Shown: positions 28,882 to 37,990, counted from the stretch's first letter. The stretch is 64,000 nt of DNA from an uncultured Eubacterium sp. (GCA_947385875.1 CANDMV010000002.1:1-64000), one strand, 5' to 3'. Made by a program: numbers and translations. The notes: generated from the sequence alone by a model not told the origin.

Positions 28882-29301
28882 TCAGCAGATTTTGTGAGAT
28901 ATCAAATCTGACTGGGAAAAGGCATATGGATACAGATCGCGAAGCTGAAGCAGCTGATAATCTGTATTATTTTTTGCAAGTATTACCTCAAAGGTGTCTG
29001 CATCGCAGAATTCCATTAATACCTGTCTGCATACGCCGCATGGAGCCAGATATTCTTCTTTGTCTCCTGCAATGGCTATTGCGGCAAAGCTGCTGTATCC
29101 CTCGGATACTGCTTTAAATATGGCTGTGCGTTCTGCGCAGTTGGAAGGGGTGTATGCCGCGTTTTCTATGTTGCAGCCGCTGAATATCGTTCCGTCTGTG
29201 CACAGCAGCGCTGCGCCGACATGAAAGCCGGAATAAGGAGCATATGAATATTTTTTGGCTTCATAAGCTATTTGAATCAAGTCTTGTCTGTTATATTCCA
29301 T
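28882..29301 (-). CDS. cdd: Cytidine deaminase
   Basis: Deaminates cytidine and deoxycytidine in pyrimidine salvage. The 139-residue length fits the homotetrameric class. Zinc ligands and catalytic glutamate are visible: Cys55 and Glu57 in NCAERTA, Cys88 and Cys91 in PCGVCRQ. The substrate-binding FHVGAALL and GCNIENAAY segments are present. Monocistronic, directly before the divergent citrate synthase gene. Confidence 0.95.
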   Translation of the reverse strand: MEYNRQDLIQIAYEAKKYSYAPYSGFHVGAALLCTDGTIFSGCNIENAAYTPSNCAERTAIFKAVSEGYSSFAAIAIAGDKEEYLAPCGVCRQVLMEFCDADTFEVILAKNNTDYQLLQLRDLYPYAFSQSDLISHKIC

Positions 29302-29538
29302 ACTGCACCGCCTCTCTTTTGGATGTTGTAAATTTGATTCAAAATCTATCCTTGCCTGTTATATCGGATACTGCACCGTCTCTCTTTTGGATATTGTAAT
29401 ACATCTGATTGAAAAAATCTATCCTTATTATTCATTAATTTTTTATGAATTATATGAAATATTATTGAATATTTACATTTTTCCTTGTTTTCGTGTTTTA
29501 TCCTGTGGTAAGATAGGTGGCAGACAGGAGGTACGATT

Positions 29539-30915
29539 ATGATAGATAATGAATTTTCCAGGATCACACCTGAAATACAAGAGCTTTCTGATTTAAGCAG
29601 CCGGCATTTCACGATTGATCCGTCCTTATATGCCAAATACGATGTCAAGCGGGGTCTGCGTGATATTAACGGCAAGGGCGTATTAGTAGGACTGACCGAG
29701 ATTTCAGAAGTGTGTGCTACAAAAAGAGACGGCGATCAGATTATTCCTGCCGACGGCGAGCTGTTTTACCGCGGATATAATGTACGGGATCTTATTGACG
29801 GACTTGGGCCGGACAACCATTTTGGTTTTGAAGAAAGCGCATTTCTGCTTATTTTCGGCAAGCTTCCGACCGCGTCGGAGTTAAAAGAATTTACAGATCA
29901 GCTCTCTCACTACCGCTCCCTGCCGACGAGTTTTGTGCGAGATATTATTATGAAAGCACCAAGCCAGGATATGATGAATACTCTTTCACGCAGTGTTCTT
30001 ACTCTTTATTCATACGATGACAGAGCAGATGACATCTCTATGCCTAACGTGCTGCGCCAGTGTATGCAGCTGATCAGTCTTTTTCCACTGCTTTCGGTCT
30101 ATGGCTATCAGGCATACCGCCATTACCATGACGGCGAAAGCTTATTTATACACAAGCCTCTGCCTGAACTATCTACAGCCGAGACGATACTGCATATTCT
30201 GCGTCCGGACAGCAAATATACACCACTTGAAGCAAAATTATTAGATATTGCGCTGATTCTTCATATGGAGCATGGCGGCGGCAATAACTCTACATTTACA
30301 ACACATCTGGTGTCTTCTTCAGGTACGGATACATATTCCGTAATTGCAGCGTCGATCGGCTCGCTGAAAGGTCCAAAGCATGGCGGAGCCAATATCAAGG
30401 TCGTACAGATGATTGAAGATATGAAGTCTCAGCTGAAAGACTGGACCGACGAAGACGAAGTCCGCTCATATTTAAAAGCAATCTTGAATAAAGAAGCTTT
30501 TGACCATGCAGGTTTAATCTACGGCATGGGCCATGCTGTATATTCGCTTTCCGATCCACGTGCCAGAATCTTTCGATCGTATGTAGAGAGGCTTTCTATC
30601 GAAAAAGGCTTTACAGAGGAATTCGGCCTTTATTCTATGGTAGAACGAGTCGCTCCAAAGGTAATCGCTGATGAACGCAAGATTTACAAAGGTGTAAGCC
30701 CAAATGTTGACTTCTACAGCGGCTTTGTATACCGTATGCTTGGGCTGCCTCTGGAACTGTATACACCAATCTTTGCGATTGCCCGAATCGCGGGCTGGAG
30801 TGCTCACAGGATGGAGGAAATATCTTATAACGGCAGAATTATGAGACCTGCCTACATGAGTGTTTCCAGCAGAAGAGACTACATTCAGATGGCAGACCGT
30901 GTTTCCGAATTATAA
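29539..30915 (+). CDS. gltA: Citrate synthase
   Basis: Condenses oxaloacetate with acetyl-CoA. The 458-residue product has the catalytic histidine regions MEHGGGNNST and GSLKGPKHGGAN and the catalytic aspartate in NVDFYSGFVYRMLGLP. It has an N-terminal extension of about 55 residues relative to short bacterial forms, as in several Clostridia. The RBS is AGGAGG. 2-methylcitrate synthase activity cannot be excluded from sequence, but no prp genes are adjacent. A hairpin terminator follows. Confidence 0.93.
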   Translation: MIDNEFSRITPEIQELSDLSSRHFTIDPSLYAKYDVKRGLRDINGKGVLVGLTEISEVCATKRDGDQIIPADGELFYRGYNVRDLIDGLGPDNHFGFEESAFLLIFGKLPTASELKEFTDQLSHYRSLPTSFVRDIIMKAPSQDMMNTLSRSVLTLYSYDDRADDISMPNVLRQCMQLISLFPLLSVYGYQAYRHYHDGESLFIHKPLPELSTAETILHILRPDSKYTPLEAKLLDIALILHMEHGGGNNSTFTTHLVSSSGTDTYSVIAASIGSLKGPKHGGANIKVVQMIEDMKSQLKDWTDEDEVRSYLKAILNKEAFDHAGLIYGMGHAVYSLSDPRARIFRSYVERLSIEKGFTEEFGLYSMVERVAPKVIADERKIYKGVSPNVDFYSGFVYRMLGLPLELYTPIFAIARIAGWSAHRMEEISYNGRIMRPAYMSVSSRRDYIQMADRVSEL

Positions 30916-30921
30916 AATTGA

Positions 30922-30968
30922 CTCCAAACGATAAATGTTTTTATAACTTTTGCGTTTGGAGCCCTTTT
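30922..30968 (+). terminator. Terminator after citrate synthase
   Basis: CTCCAAACG (30922-30930) pairs with CGTTTGGAG (30953-30961), then CCCTTTT. Confidence 0.7.
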
Positions 30969-31090
30969 ATTTCTTTCAAAAACAAATTTAGAACCTTTTT
31001 TATCAATTATTCCAAATTTTTCGTTGCATAATTTGGATTTATCTTGTAAAATTTATACATAAGCTAGTATAGAAAAAGGAGTGTATCATT

Positions 31091-31465
31091 ATGTTATTAT
31101 CGGAATCCAAAATTTTAATCGGGGATGACTCTATCCTGGCGCGGAAACAATTAAAGGATATACTGACAAGGCTCGGCGGGGTACATTATATAGAAGCTGC
31201 GAACGGCCAAGAGGCTATTGATCGATATAAAGAGGAGCCTGCTGATATTGTATTCCTAGATATTGTTATGCCTGTCAAAGACGGCATCGCTGCAACCAGA
31301 GAGATTATCACCCATGATCCATCTGCTATTGTTATAATTGCTTCTTCAATCGGCACAAAAGAACAGTTGAAAAGCGCGATCGAATCCGGGGCAAAGGATT
31401 TTGTGCAAAAACCGTTCAATGCCAACAATATCCAGCGTGTAGTCGAAGCACGTTTTGATCACTAA
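31091..31465 (+). CDS. CheY-like single-domain response regulator
   Basis: The 124-residue receiver domain has no output domain. The acidic pair is in LIGDDSILARK, the phosphoacceptor Asp in IVFLDIVMPVKDG, the switch Ser in IVIIASS, and the conserved Lys in FVQKPF. It probably works by protein-protein interaction. The following gene, 17 bp downstream, encodes a CheX-like phosphatase fused to MshEN-like repeats, a likely partner. No kinase is in the window. AAAAGGAG precedes the ATG. Confidence 0.9.
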   Translation: MLLSESKILIGDDSILARKQLKDILTRLGGVHYIEAANGQEAIDRYKEEPADIVFLDIVMPVKDGIAATREIITHDPSAIVIIASSIGTKEQLKSAIESGAKDFVQKPFNANNIQRVVEARFDH

Positions 31466-31482
31466 TTTAAGGGAGATTAGCT

Positions 31483-32370
31483 ATGTATACACAATTTTTT
31501 GGAAATTTTCTTTTAACCCGAAATGTTGTAACACCAGACCAGCTCATTATGGCAATCGGCAAAGAGTCTACCAGCCATATTAAACTAGGCACGCTGGCCA
31601 TGTATCACAATCTAATGACAGCCAATGAAATTGACGATGTCGTAATCGCGCAGACACACGAAGACAAGCAGTTTGGTGAACTGGCTATTGAACGCCATTA
31701 TCTGACCGAAGACCAGGTCAACCGCCTGCTCTCTGAACAGAGTCCTGAATATCTGCTGCTTGGACAGATTTTAATTGAGGAAGGCATTATAACAAACGCT
31801 GATTTGGAGGATCTCATCATTGATTATGAATCCGAGCATGAGATCTACGATCTGGATCTGCAGATTGACCAGAAAGAACAGGTAACGAAGCTTATCAGCC
31901 ATTATTTTAAGCTAAAAGATTTAGAAAATAGTTCACTATATGAATCTTATCTGACGCTGCTGTTCAACAATCTGATCCGCTTTATCGGGGCAGATTTTAC
32001 TCCCCTGACACCGATTAAGTGCAGTGAATTTGCTACGCAGTTCGGCATATCACAGCAGATTGTCGGCGTATACAATATCACTTCGGCGATTGACATGACA
32101 CGTGAAATGGCGATTGAATTCGCATCACGGTATGCTATGGATACATTTACTGAATTCGATGAATATGTTCAGGCATCCTTAGAAGACTTTTTAAATCTTC
32201 ATAACGGTCTGTTTACAGTAAATATGTCTAACAATAATTCCATAGAGCTTCAGCTGGCGCCGCCACAGATTCATGAAGAAGACCTGGTTGAACTCCGTCC
32301 AGATGCAGTTACGTATCTGTTTCCGGTATTGTATCCGTTTGGCACTGTTAATATTCTTCTCTCTTTATAG
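31483..32370 (+). CDS. MshEN-like plus CheX-like two-module protein
   Basis: In the 295-residue product, residues of about 35-110 hold two related segments, FGELAIERHYLTEDQVNRLL and LGQILIEEGIITNADLEDLI. These resemble the MshEN/GspE-N fold, which binds cyclic di-GMP in some proteins. The C-terminal half (about 155-290) resembles CheX: FNNLIRFIGADFTPL and ASLEDFLNLHNGLF, a degenerate form of the CheC/CheX phosphatase motif. Co-transcribed with the CheY-like gene and ended by a strong terminator. Ligand binding and phosphatase activity are inferred. Confidence 0.7.
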   Translation: MYTQFFGNFLLTRNVVTPDQLIMAIGKESTSHIKLGTLAMYHNLMTANEIDDVVIAQTHEDKQFGELAIERHYLTEDQVNRLLSEQSPEYLLLGQILIEEGIITNADLEDLIIDYESEHEIYDLDLQIDQKEQVTKLISHYFKLKDLENSSLYESYLTLLFNNLIRFIGADFTPLTPIKCSEFATQFGISQQIVGVYNITSAIDMTREMAIEFASRYAMDTFTEFDEYVQASLEDFLNLHNGLFTVNMSNNNSIELQLAPPQIHEEDLVELRPDAVTYLFPVLYPFGTVNILLSL

Positions 32371-32420
32371 GGCAACGATGACTGATCTATGGATTACATA
32401 TGTGTTCAATTACAAAATCA

Positions 32421-32466
32421 ATGGTGCCAAGACAATGTATATACATTTGTTTTGGCACCATTTTTG
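32421..32466 (+). terminator. Strong intrinsic terminator
   Basis: ATGGTGCCAA (32421-32430) pairs with TTGGCACCAT (32452-32461); an inner ATGTATATACAT palindrome is also present and TTTTTG follows. Confidence 0.85.
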
Positions 32467-32474
32467 TTTACATT

Positions 32475-32562
32475 TATACTCACGAGCGATAATATTTGCC
32501 ATATAGCTTTTAAGCATGAACGCTCGTGAGTCGGCATTACTGGCAAATTGTTTGCTCGTCAG
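32475..32562. repeat. Family F element (ACTCACGAGCGAT type)
   Basis: ACTCACGAGCGAT and CGCTCGTGAGTCGGC form a hairpin, followed by TTGCTCGTCAGTTTAAA. The same arrangement occurs at 58318-58412, and more degenerate forms at 34917-35012 and 48985-49045. Confidence 0.75.
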
Positions 32563-32563
32563 T

Positions 32564-34051
32564 TTAAATTCCCAAAAAATTCTTTACCACTGCCGGCATT
32601 TCTTCTACTTCACATACGGTATTGTGGAGGATCCTGGCAGAACGTATATCCTCAATAGCCTTTGGAACCTTAACGTCAGCAATCCTGCTCAGCTCATCTG
32701 CCAGTTCAAAATCGCTCTTCGCGTTGTAAGCCGGGTCAATGGCCTTCATAACACTCCTCGTAAATTTAAAAGGACTTGCCGTAGACGCAATGACTGTCTT
32801 CGTACGGTCGCCCGTTTCCGCCATATATTTTTTATATACACCAGCTGCAACTGCCGTATGTGTATCCAGAACATATCCTGTTTTATCATACAGCTCTTTC
32901 ATCATCTGCGCGCTCTCCTGCTCATCTGTATAATTTCCATAGAAATCCGCAAGCTCAGCCCTCATTGCATCAGAGATCTCATAAACACCATCCTCTGCAA
33001 GCTTTTTCATAAACTCTGCATTCTGTACAGCGTCATTTCCAGCAATGCGGTAGATCAGGCGCTCTAAGTTGCTTGAAATCAAAATATCCATAGATGGAGA
33101 TGAGGTCAGCACAAATTCCCTGTTTTTATCATAGGTTCCCGTCTTAAAAAAGTCATACAATACTTTATTTTCATTTGAAGCGCAGATTAGTTTTGCTACC
33201 GGAAGTCCCATTTTTTTTGCATAATATGCTGCCAGAATATTGCCAAAATTGCCGGTAGGCACAACGATATTGATCTGCTCATTTTCCTGAAGCTCTCCTC
33301 TGGCAAGCATTTTGGCATATGCATACACATAGTATACGATCTGCGGTACCAGGCGGCCGATATTGATAGAATTCGCGGATGAAAACTGAAATCCCTTTTC
33401 TGCCAGCTCCTGCTCCAGAGCCTTGTCTGCAAACATCTGCTTCACACCTGTCTGTGCCTGATCGAAATTGCCTTTTATGCCTACGACATGGGTATTATCA
33501 CCGGTCTGTGTCACCATCTGCTTTTCCTGTATGGGACTGACGCCGTTTTTTGGATAAAATACGATAATCTTTGTACCTTTTACGTCTGCAAAGCCTGCCA
33601 GAGCTGCCTTTCCGGTGTCTCCAGAGGTAGCTGTCAGAATCACAATATCGTTTTTTACATGATTTTTCTTCGCTGCGGTAGTCATCAGATGCGGCAGGAT
33701 GGATAATGCCATATCTTTAAACGCTATGGTTGCTCCATGAAACAGCTCTAAGTAGTATGCACCATCTGCATGTACCAACGGCGCGATTTCTTCTGTATCA
33801 AATTTGCTGTCATAAGCTGCGCGAATGCAGTCTTTTAATTCCTGCTGCGTAAAATCGGTAAAAAACAGCTTCATGATTTCGTAGGCTGTTTCCTGATAGG
33901 TCATTTGAGACAGCTCTTTTAGGCTTACGCCAAGTTCAGGTATATGGTCTGGTACGAATAAGCCTCCGTCTTCGGACAGACCTTTTAATATTGCCTGTGA
34001 TGCTGTTACTTTTATGCCCGCATCCCTTGTGCTTGAATACATTAAATCCAT
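32564..34051 (-). CDS. thrC: Threonine synthase
   Basis: PLP enzyme converting O-phosphohomoserine to threonine. The 495-residue product is of the longer class. It has the N-terminal YSSTRDAG and LSEDGGLFVPDHIPEL, the PLP lysine in ATIAFKDMALSIL, and the phosphate-binding ATSGDTGKAAL. The start at 34051 follows AAGGAAGGT; the frame further upstream contains this RBS. Expressed from a promoter (TTGTCA, 16 bp, TATAAT at 34092-34119) that is duplicated at 34.85 kb. Other threonine genes are absent from the window. Confidence 0.95.
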   Translation of the reverse strand: MDLMYSSTRDAGIKVTASQAILKGLSEDGGLFVPDHIPELGVSLKELSQMTYQETAYEIMKLFFTDFTQQELKDCIRAAYDSKFDTEEIAPLVHADGAYYLELFHGATIAFKDMALSILPHLMTTAAKKNHVKNDIVILTATSGDTGKAALAGFADVKGTKIIVFYPKNGVSPIQEKQMVTQTGDNTHVVGIKGNFDQAQTGVKQMFADKALEQELAEKGFQFSSANSINIGRLVPQIVYYVYAYAKMLARGELQENEQINIVVPTGNFGNILAAYYAKKMGLPVAKLICASNENKVLYDFFKTGTYDKNREFVLTSSPSMDILISSNLERLIYRIAGNDAVQNAEFMKKLAEDGVYEISDAMRAELADFYGNYTDEQESAQMMKELYDKTGYVLDTHTAVAAGVYKKYMAETGDRTKTVIASTASPFKFTRSVMKAIDPAYNAKSDFELADELSRIADVKVPKAIEDIRSARILHNTVCEVEEMPAVVKNFLGI

Positions 34052-34091
34052 GATCTTACCTTCCTTTATCATATTTGCATTTTCATACTTT

Positions 34092-34141
34092 ATTATAAGC
34101 TAGATTTCGGTTTTGACAAGTATTATTGTTTATATTATTTT
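34092..34141. promoter_or_regulatory. Two-way promoter upstream of thrC (copy 1)
   Basis: The minus strand carries TTGTCA (34114-34119), 16 bp, TATAAT (34092-34097), driving thrC. The plus strand carries TTGACA (34113-34118), 17 bp, TATTTT (34136-34141), facing a short terminator-ended region. The core AGATTTCGGTTTTGACAAG recurs at 34850-34868. Confidence 0.6.
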
Positions 34142-34147
34142 AAACTT

Positions 34148-34205
34148 TAAGGCTTGTTAAACGAAATCTTAAGCAACAGCACCCGGCACGCTTAAGATGT
34201 TTTTT
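34148..34205 (+). ncRNA. Candidate short transcript between promoter and terminator
   Basis: Downstream of the plus-strand promoter, ATCTTAAGC (34166-34174) pairs with GCTTAAGAT (34190-34198) and is followed by GTTTTTTC. No gene lies between, so a product of about 58 nt is predicted. Part of it (CTTGTTAAACGAAATCT) is an inverted relative of the promoter core, so it may instead be a dispersed palindrome. Confidence 0.35.
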
Positions 34206-34238
34206 CACTGCTTCACAGGCATTCATAACCGTCTTACA

Positions 34239-34796
34239 CTACTTTGTAACCTCAAATTCCTGCGCCCCTGCGGCACCCGGTGCTATTTCATATCTTTCAA
34301 ATACAATTACCAGATTATCTTTATGGTTCATGTAAAACTTTGTATTCCCATCCATTCCCTTCCAATCATCACCCCAATATTCCATTCCAGTTTCTTTCTC
34401 TCTCTGCTTGATCTGCTCGCGGATATTTTCTTCTGCTGCCTGTATCTGCGCATCATCCAAAATATCACGAATCGTAATCCACCTGACTGCTTCCATATCA
34501 TAATTATAATATCTAGCCTCATAGCCTGAATTAGTCCAGTTATCATTTGCCATGACCGCCAAAGACAGATACCTGTCCGACTGAGACTTTACTTCGTACC
34601 ATACCTTGATCTTAATATCATGTTCCGCCCACTCTTCCTCGGTTCCACCTGTTTCAAGAAAAGCCTGTCTGTATTCGGCTGCCTTGGACACCGCTTCTTC
34701 CGCGTACTGTCTGCAGAATGAGTGGATTTCTTCGTTTACTTTCTCTTCCATTCCTCCCAGTTCCTCAGAAATCATCTCTACGCTTGGAACGTCCAC
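34239..34796 (-). pseudogene. 5'-truncated DUF3298-type (RsiV-like) protein gene
   Basis: The frame of about 185 codons ends with DUF3298-like KFYMNHKDNLVIVFERYEIA and lies downstream of VRWITIRDILDD. Full proteins of this type start with a signal peptide or membrane segment. Here the frame opens from a stop at about 34835 with ENQVIETDDAEISVDVPSVE and has no ATG and no signal; GTG at 34796 has only a weak RBS. The break coincides with a copy of the thrC promoter (34840-34889). It may be a remnant, or a cytoplasmic short form expressed from that promoter. Confidence 0.65.
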
Positions 34797-34839
34797 AGAA
34801 ATCTCTGCATCATCCGTCTCAATTACTTGATTTTCTTAT

Positions 34840-34889
34840 ATAATAAGTCAGATTTCGGTTTTGACAAGCCTTAATGTTCATATTATAAT
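34840..34889. promoter_or_regulatory. Two-way promoter, copy 2, with perfect plus-strand consensus
   Basis: The plus strand has TTGACA (34861-34866), exactly 17 bp, TATAAT (34884-34889), driving the AP2-domain gene. The minus strand has TTGTCA with TATTAT (34840-34845), facing the truncated DUF3298 gene. The sequence is a near copy of the thrC promoter region. Confidence 0.7.
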
Positions 34890-34916
34890 GTATGGAAGTA
34901 ATCCGGGCATCAGCCG

Positions 34917-35012
34917 ATGTCATTATAATCACAAGTGATAAAGTTTTTCATATCGCTTCCGCTATTGGCGCTGCAGATTTTATTGCTCGTCAGTATCGCT
35001 TGAGCATTTCAT
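34917..35012. repeat. Degenerate family F element in AP2 gene leader
   Basis: ATAATCACAAGTGATAAAGT and TTGCTCGTCAGTATCGCTTG resemble the family F ends at 32475 and 58318. It would be transcribed as the 5' leader of the gene at 35047. Confidence 0.5.
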
Positions 35013-35046
35013 AACCAGAGAAAACTTTTAAGGAGCATCAGCATCT

Positions 35047-35862
35047 ATGTTGACAGGAGTATTTCAGGCAGCTAAAAAAGACGGTACTATTTATTATCGT
35101 TCCAATATTACTTATCGAAGCAAGCATATCAGTCTGGGAAGCTTTAGGTCGGAGAAAGATGCTCATCAGGCTTATTTAGAGGCAGACCGGCTGCTGAAGG
35201 ACGCAGCGATTACGATTCATAACGTATCTTTTTCACATTATCAGATTCATCATGAAAAGATTGTTACACTGCTTAATTATAGAGATAATAAAATCTATAT
35301 TAAAAATCCGATTTATATGTATCGTACTTATTTTTGTTATTATCTGACACCGGATGAGATCTATAAGTTTGATATTGATGACTTGTTTTATTTTTCCAGC
35401 CATAAGCTGCTAAGACGCGGCGGACATTTGTATGTCAATGATTATGGAATGCAGATGACTGTACTCTCCCGTTATGGCATTCGTAATTTTGCTGTGGCGG
35501 GAAAGGATTATATGTTTGCCAATCAAGATCCTTATGATTTGAGGTACGCGAATATTATTAATATTAATCCCTTTCATGGTGTAAGACGGTGCAGTAAGAA
35601 TGGAATGATCTCTTATGATACATTTATCCATATCAAGGGAGATCTCAGGGTAGGCTCCTATTCTGCCTTATATGAGGCTGCTATCGCCTATAACAAGGCT
35701 GTCGATCTGGCCAGACAGCATGGCATTACTAAAAATTTTCCTACGAACTTCCTGACAGATTTGTCGGCTAGGGAGTATGCGCAGGCGTATACTGAGGTGA
35801 AAATTTCTGCGAAATACAAAAAATATTTGTCTAATTATATGAATCATTGTAAGAATTCCTGA
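35047..35862 (+). CDS. Protein with two AP2-like DNA-binding domains
   Basis: In the 271-residue product, residues of about 3-50 (GVFQAAKKDGTIYYRS, HISLGSFRSEKDAHQAYLEA) and about 177-225 (FHGVRRCSKNG, LRVGSYSALYEAAIAYNKA) both fit the AP2/ERF-like fold common in bacterial and phage HNH endonucleases. The region between (YGIRNFAVAGKDYMFAN, DLRYANI) resembles a degenerate HNH core without the catalytic histidines. A DNA-binding role, perhaps as a domesticated homing-endonuclease relative, is inferred. It has a perfect consensus promoter and an AAGGAG 12 bp before the ATG. No partner gene. Confidence 0.7.
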   Translation: MLTGVFQAAKKDGTIYYRSNITYRSKHISLGSFRSEKDAHQAYLEADRLLKDAAITIHNVSFSHYQIHHEKIVTLLNYRDNKIYIKNPIYMYRTYFCYYLTPDEIYKFDIDDLFYFSSHKLLRRGGHLYVNDYGMQMTVLSRYGIRNFAVAGKDYMFANQDPYDLRYANIININPFHGVRRCSKNGMISYDTFIHIKGDLRVGSYSALYEAAIAYNKAVDLARQHGITKNFPTNFLTDLSAREYAQAYTEVKISAKYKKYLSNYMNHCKNS

Positions 35863-35867
35863 TCATT

Positions 35868-35960
35868 TGTGACATTTAACCCGCCAAGCATGAAAATCAT
35901 GAGCGTATACGGACATCGCGTCAGTACATTAGGATCTAAATCGCTTCGCGATGGAATTTT
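35868..35960. repeat. Family I element
   Basis: Contains TCATGAGCGTATACGGA and TAAATCGCTTCGCGATGG; the reverse complement of this arrangement is at 16385-16475. Lies between convergent transcription units. Confidence 0.6.
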
Positions 35961-35965
35961 CATAA

Positions 35966-35997
35966 TAAAAAGCCCTGCACATTTTACTGTGCAGGGC
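35966..35997 (-). terminator. leuCD terminator
   Basis: GCCCTGCAC (35972-35980) and GTGCAGGGC (35989-35997); reading on the minus strand the stem is followed by TTTTTA. Confidence 0.85.
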
Positions 35998-36013
35998 ATA
36001 AGCTTGCTGTCAT

Positions 36014-36502
36014 TTACTTTCCTTGATTTATATAATTAACCAATCCTTCCGCTGCAATAATTTTCTGCATAAATGGCGGAAATGCCTGTCCCTGGAATTG
36101 GAGGTTTTTTGTCCTGTTATATATCATACCGCTGTCAAAATCCACTTCTACTTCATCACCGGCTTCAATACCTTTTGATGCCTGTGGACATTCAATAATC
36201 GGCAGACCGATATTGATAGCATTGCGGTAAAAAATACGGGCAAATGTCTCCGCAATGACACAGCTGACACCGGATGCCTTGATCGCTATCGGCGCATGTT
36301 CTCTGGAAGAACCACAGCCGAAGTTTTTATCTGCTACAATGATGTCTCCTTTTTGTACCTTGCTTACAAATCCTGCGTCAATGTCTTCCATGCAATGCTG
36401 TGCGAGCTCTTTCGGATCTGATGAATTCAAATATCTTGCTGGAATGATTACATCTGTATCTACATTATCACCATATTTAAATACATGGCCACTTGCTTTC
36501 AT
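36014..36502 (-). CDS. leuD: 3-isopropylmalate dehydratase small subunit
   Basis: The swivelling domain of the LeuCD isomerase that converts 2- to 3-isopropylmalate in leucine synthesis. The 162-residue length fits the short, archaeal/clostridial type. [17 protein letters not shown] at the N-terminus and [11 protein letters not shown] are the family signatures. It follows leuC with a 12-bp gap, and a terminator closes the operon. The Fe-S partner is LeuC. leuA and leuB are not in the window. Confidence 0.95.
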   Translation of the reverse strand: MKASGHVFKYGDNVDTDVIIPARYLNSSDPKELAQHCMEDIDAGFVSKVQKGDIIVADKNFGCGSSREHAPIAIKASGVSCVIAETFARIFYRNAINIGLPIIECPQASKGIEAGDEVEVDFDSGMIYNRTKNLQFQGQAFPPFMQKIIAAEGLVNYINQGK

Positions 36503-36514
36503 TGATCTGTCCTC

Positions 36515-37771
36515 CTACTCTTCTGGTCCTGATATCCTGCCTGTGATGGCACTTGCAGCAGCTACGGCAGGACTGGCAAGATAAATCTCAGACTCTACAT
36601 GTCCCATACGTCCTACAAAATTGCGGTTTGTGGTAGATACGCAGCGCTCTCCCTCTGCAAGGATTCCCATGTATCCGCCCAGACAAGGTCCGCAGGTCGG
36701 CGCGCTGACGATTGCTCCTGCTTCTACAAATATTTTCAGCAGGCCCTCTTCCATAGCATCCAGATAAATCTGCTGAGTTGCAGGGATAATAATCACGCGG
36801 ATGCCGTCGGCTACTTTTTTGCCTTTTAATATCTCTGCCGCGCAGCGCAGATCATCCAGCCTGCCATTGGTACAAGAACCGATTACAACCTGATCGATCT
36901 TAATGTCTTCGACTTCATCGATCGTCTTTGTATTTTCTGGCAGATGCGGAAAAGCAACGGTGGATTTAAGCGTACTTAAATCAATCGTAATCTCCTGCTC
37001 GTATTCTGCATCAGCATCAGCTTCGTAGATCTTATATGGGCGTTTTGAATGTGCCTTCATATATTCTTCTGCTAATGCGTCTACCGGGAAGATCCCGTTC
37101 TTTGCGCCTGCTTCAATCGCCATATTAGCGATTGTGAAACGATCATCCATTGTAAGGCTGGCAATTCCATCTCCGGTAAACTCTAATGATTTGTACAAAG
37201 CACCGTCTACCCCGATCATTCCAATCAAATGAAGAATCAGGTCTTTTCCGCTGATATACTTTTTCGGACTGCCTGTCACAGTCACTTTGATCGCTGACGG
37301 TACTTTAAACCATGCTTTGCCAGTAGCCATGCCTGCTGCCATATCTGTACTTCCTACACCTGTAGAAAAAGCTCCCAGCGCTCCATACGTACAGGTATGC
37401 GAGTCAGCCCCGATGATGACATCTCCTGCTACCGTCAGGCCCTGTTCCGGCAGCAGTGCATGTTCGATCCCCATCTTTCCTACGTCAAAATAATTTGTAA
37501 TTCCATTTTTACAAGCAAATTCACGGACACATTTGCAGTGCTGCGCCGATTTAATATCTTTATTCGGAACAAAATGATCCATTACAAGCGCAATCTTATC
37601 TTTGTGGAAGACTCCATCCACATTCATTTTTTCAATCTCATGAATTGCAACCGGCGACGTAATGTCATTGCCTAGCACGAGGTCTAAATCCGCCTCAATC
37701 AGCTGTCCTGCAGTTACCGAATCTAATCCGGCATGTGCCGCAAGTATTTTCTGGGTCATTGTCATGCCCAT
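36515..37771 (-). CDS. leuC: 3-isopropylmalate dehydratase large subunit
   Basis: The 418-residue product is of the shorter HacA-like LeuC class. [4Fe-4S] ligands are visible in VIGSCTNGR and CGPCLGG. The substrate region is [29 protein letters not shown] precedes the ATG. First gene of leuCD, under a promoter overlapping a LysR-type palindrome, with a LysR gene divergently placed beyond an inserted repeat. Homoaconitase specificity is possible by family but the ilv genes nearby favour leucine synthesis. Confidence 0.93.
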   Translation of the reverse strand: MGMTMTQKILAAHAGLDSVTAGQLIEADLDLVLGNDITSPVAIHEIEKMNVDGVFHKDKIALVMDHFVPNKDIKSAQHCKCVREFACKNGITNYFDVGKMGIEHALLPEQGLTVAGDVIIGADSHTCTYGALGAFSTGVGSTDMAAGMATGKAWFKVPSAIKVTVTGSPKKYISGKDLILHLIGMIGVDGALYKSLEFTGDGIASLTMDDRFTIANMAIEAGAKNGIFPVDALAEEYMKAHSKRPYKIYEADADAEYEQEITIDLSTLKSTVAFPHLPENTKTIDEVEDIKIDQVVIGSCTNGRLDDLRCAAEILKGKKVADGIRVIIIPATQQIYLDAMEEGLLKIFVEAGAIVSAPTCGPCLGGYMGILAEGERCVSTTNRNFVGRMGHVESEIYLASPAVAAASAITGRISGPEE

Positions 37772-37799
37772 AGCAAATTCCTCCTTATTATGATTTATT

Positions 37800-37838
37800 T
37801 AGTATAATACTAATTCCTATGTTTACACAATAACATAG
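37800..37838 (-). promoter_or_regulatory. leuC promoter region with LysR-type box
   Basis: CTATGTT-N8-AACATAG (37817-37838) has the T-N11-A dyad form of LysR-regulator sites. TAGTATAATACTA, a perfect palindrome, lies beside it (from about 37800) and includes the minus-strand TATACT -10. The divergent LysR gene at 38173 is the obvious candidate regulator. Confidence 0.6.
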
Positions 37839-37990
37839 TTTTTGATATAATACTAATATATAATAAATATATATATCATAACCTGGAGTTATAGTTAAGC
37901 TTCCTGTCCATGCCATGCATCCTGCTGCCCGGCATGTCTAAAATATGCCGTGGATGAGCCTTCTGTAAAAAGGGGCGTGGATGTGAGCCT

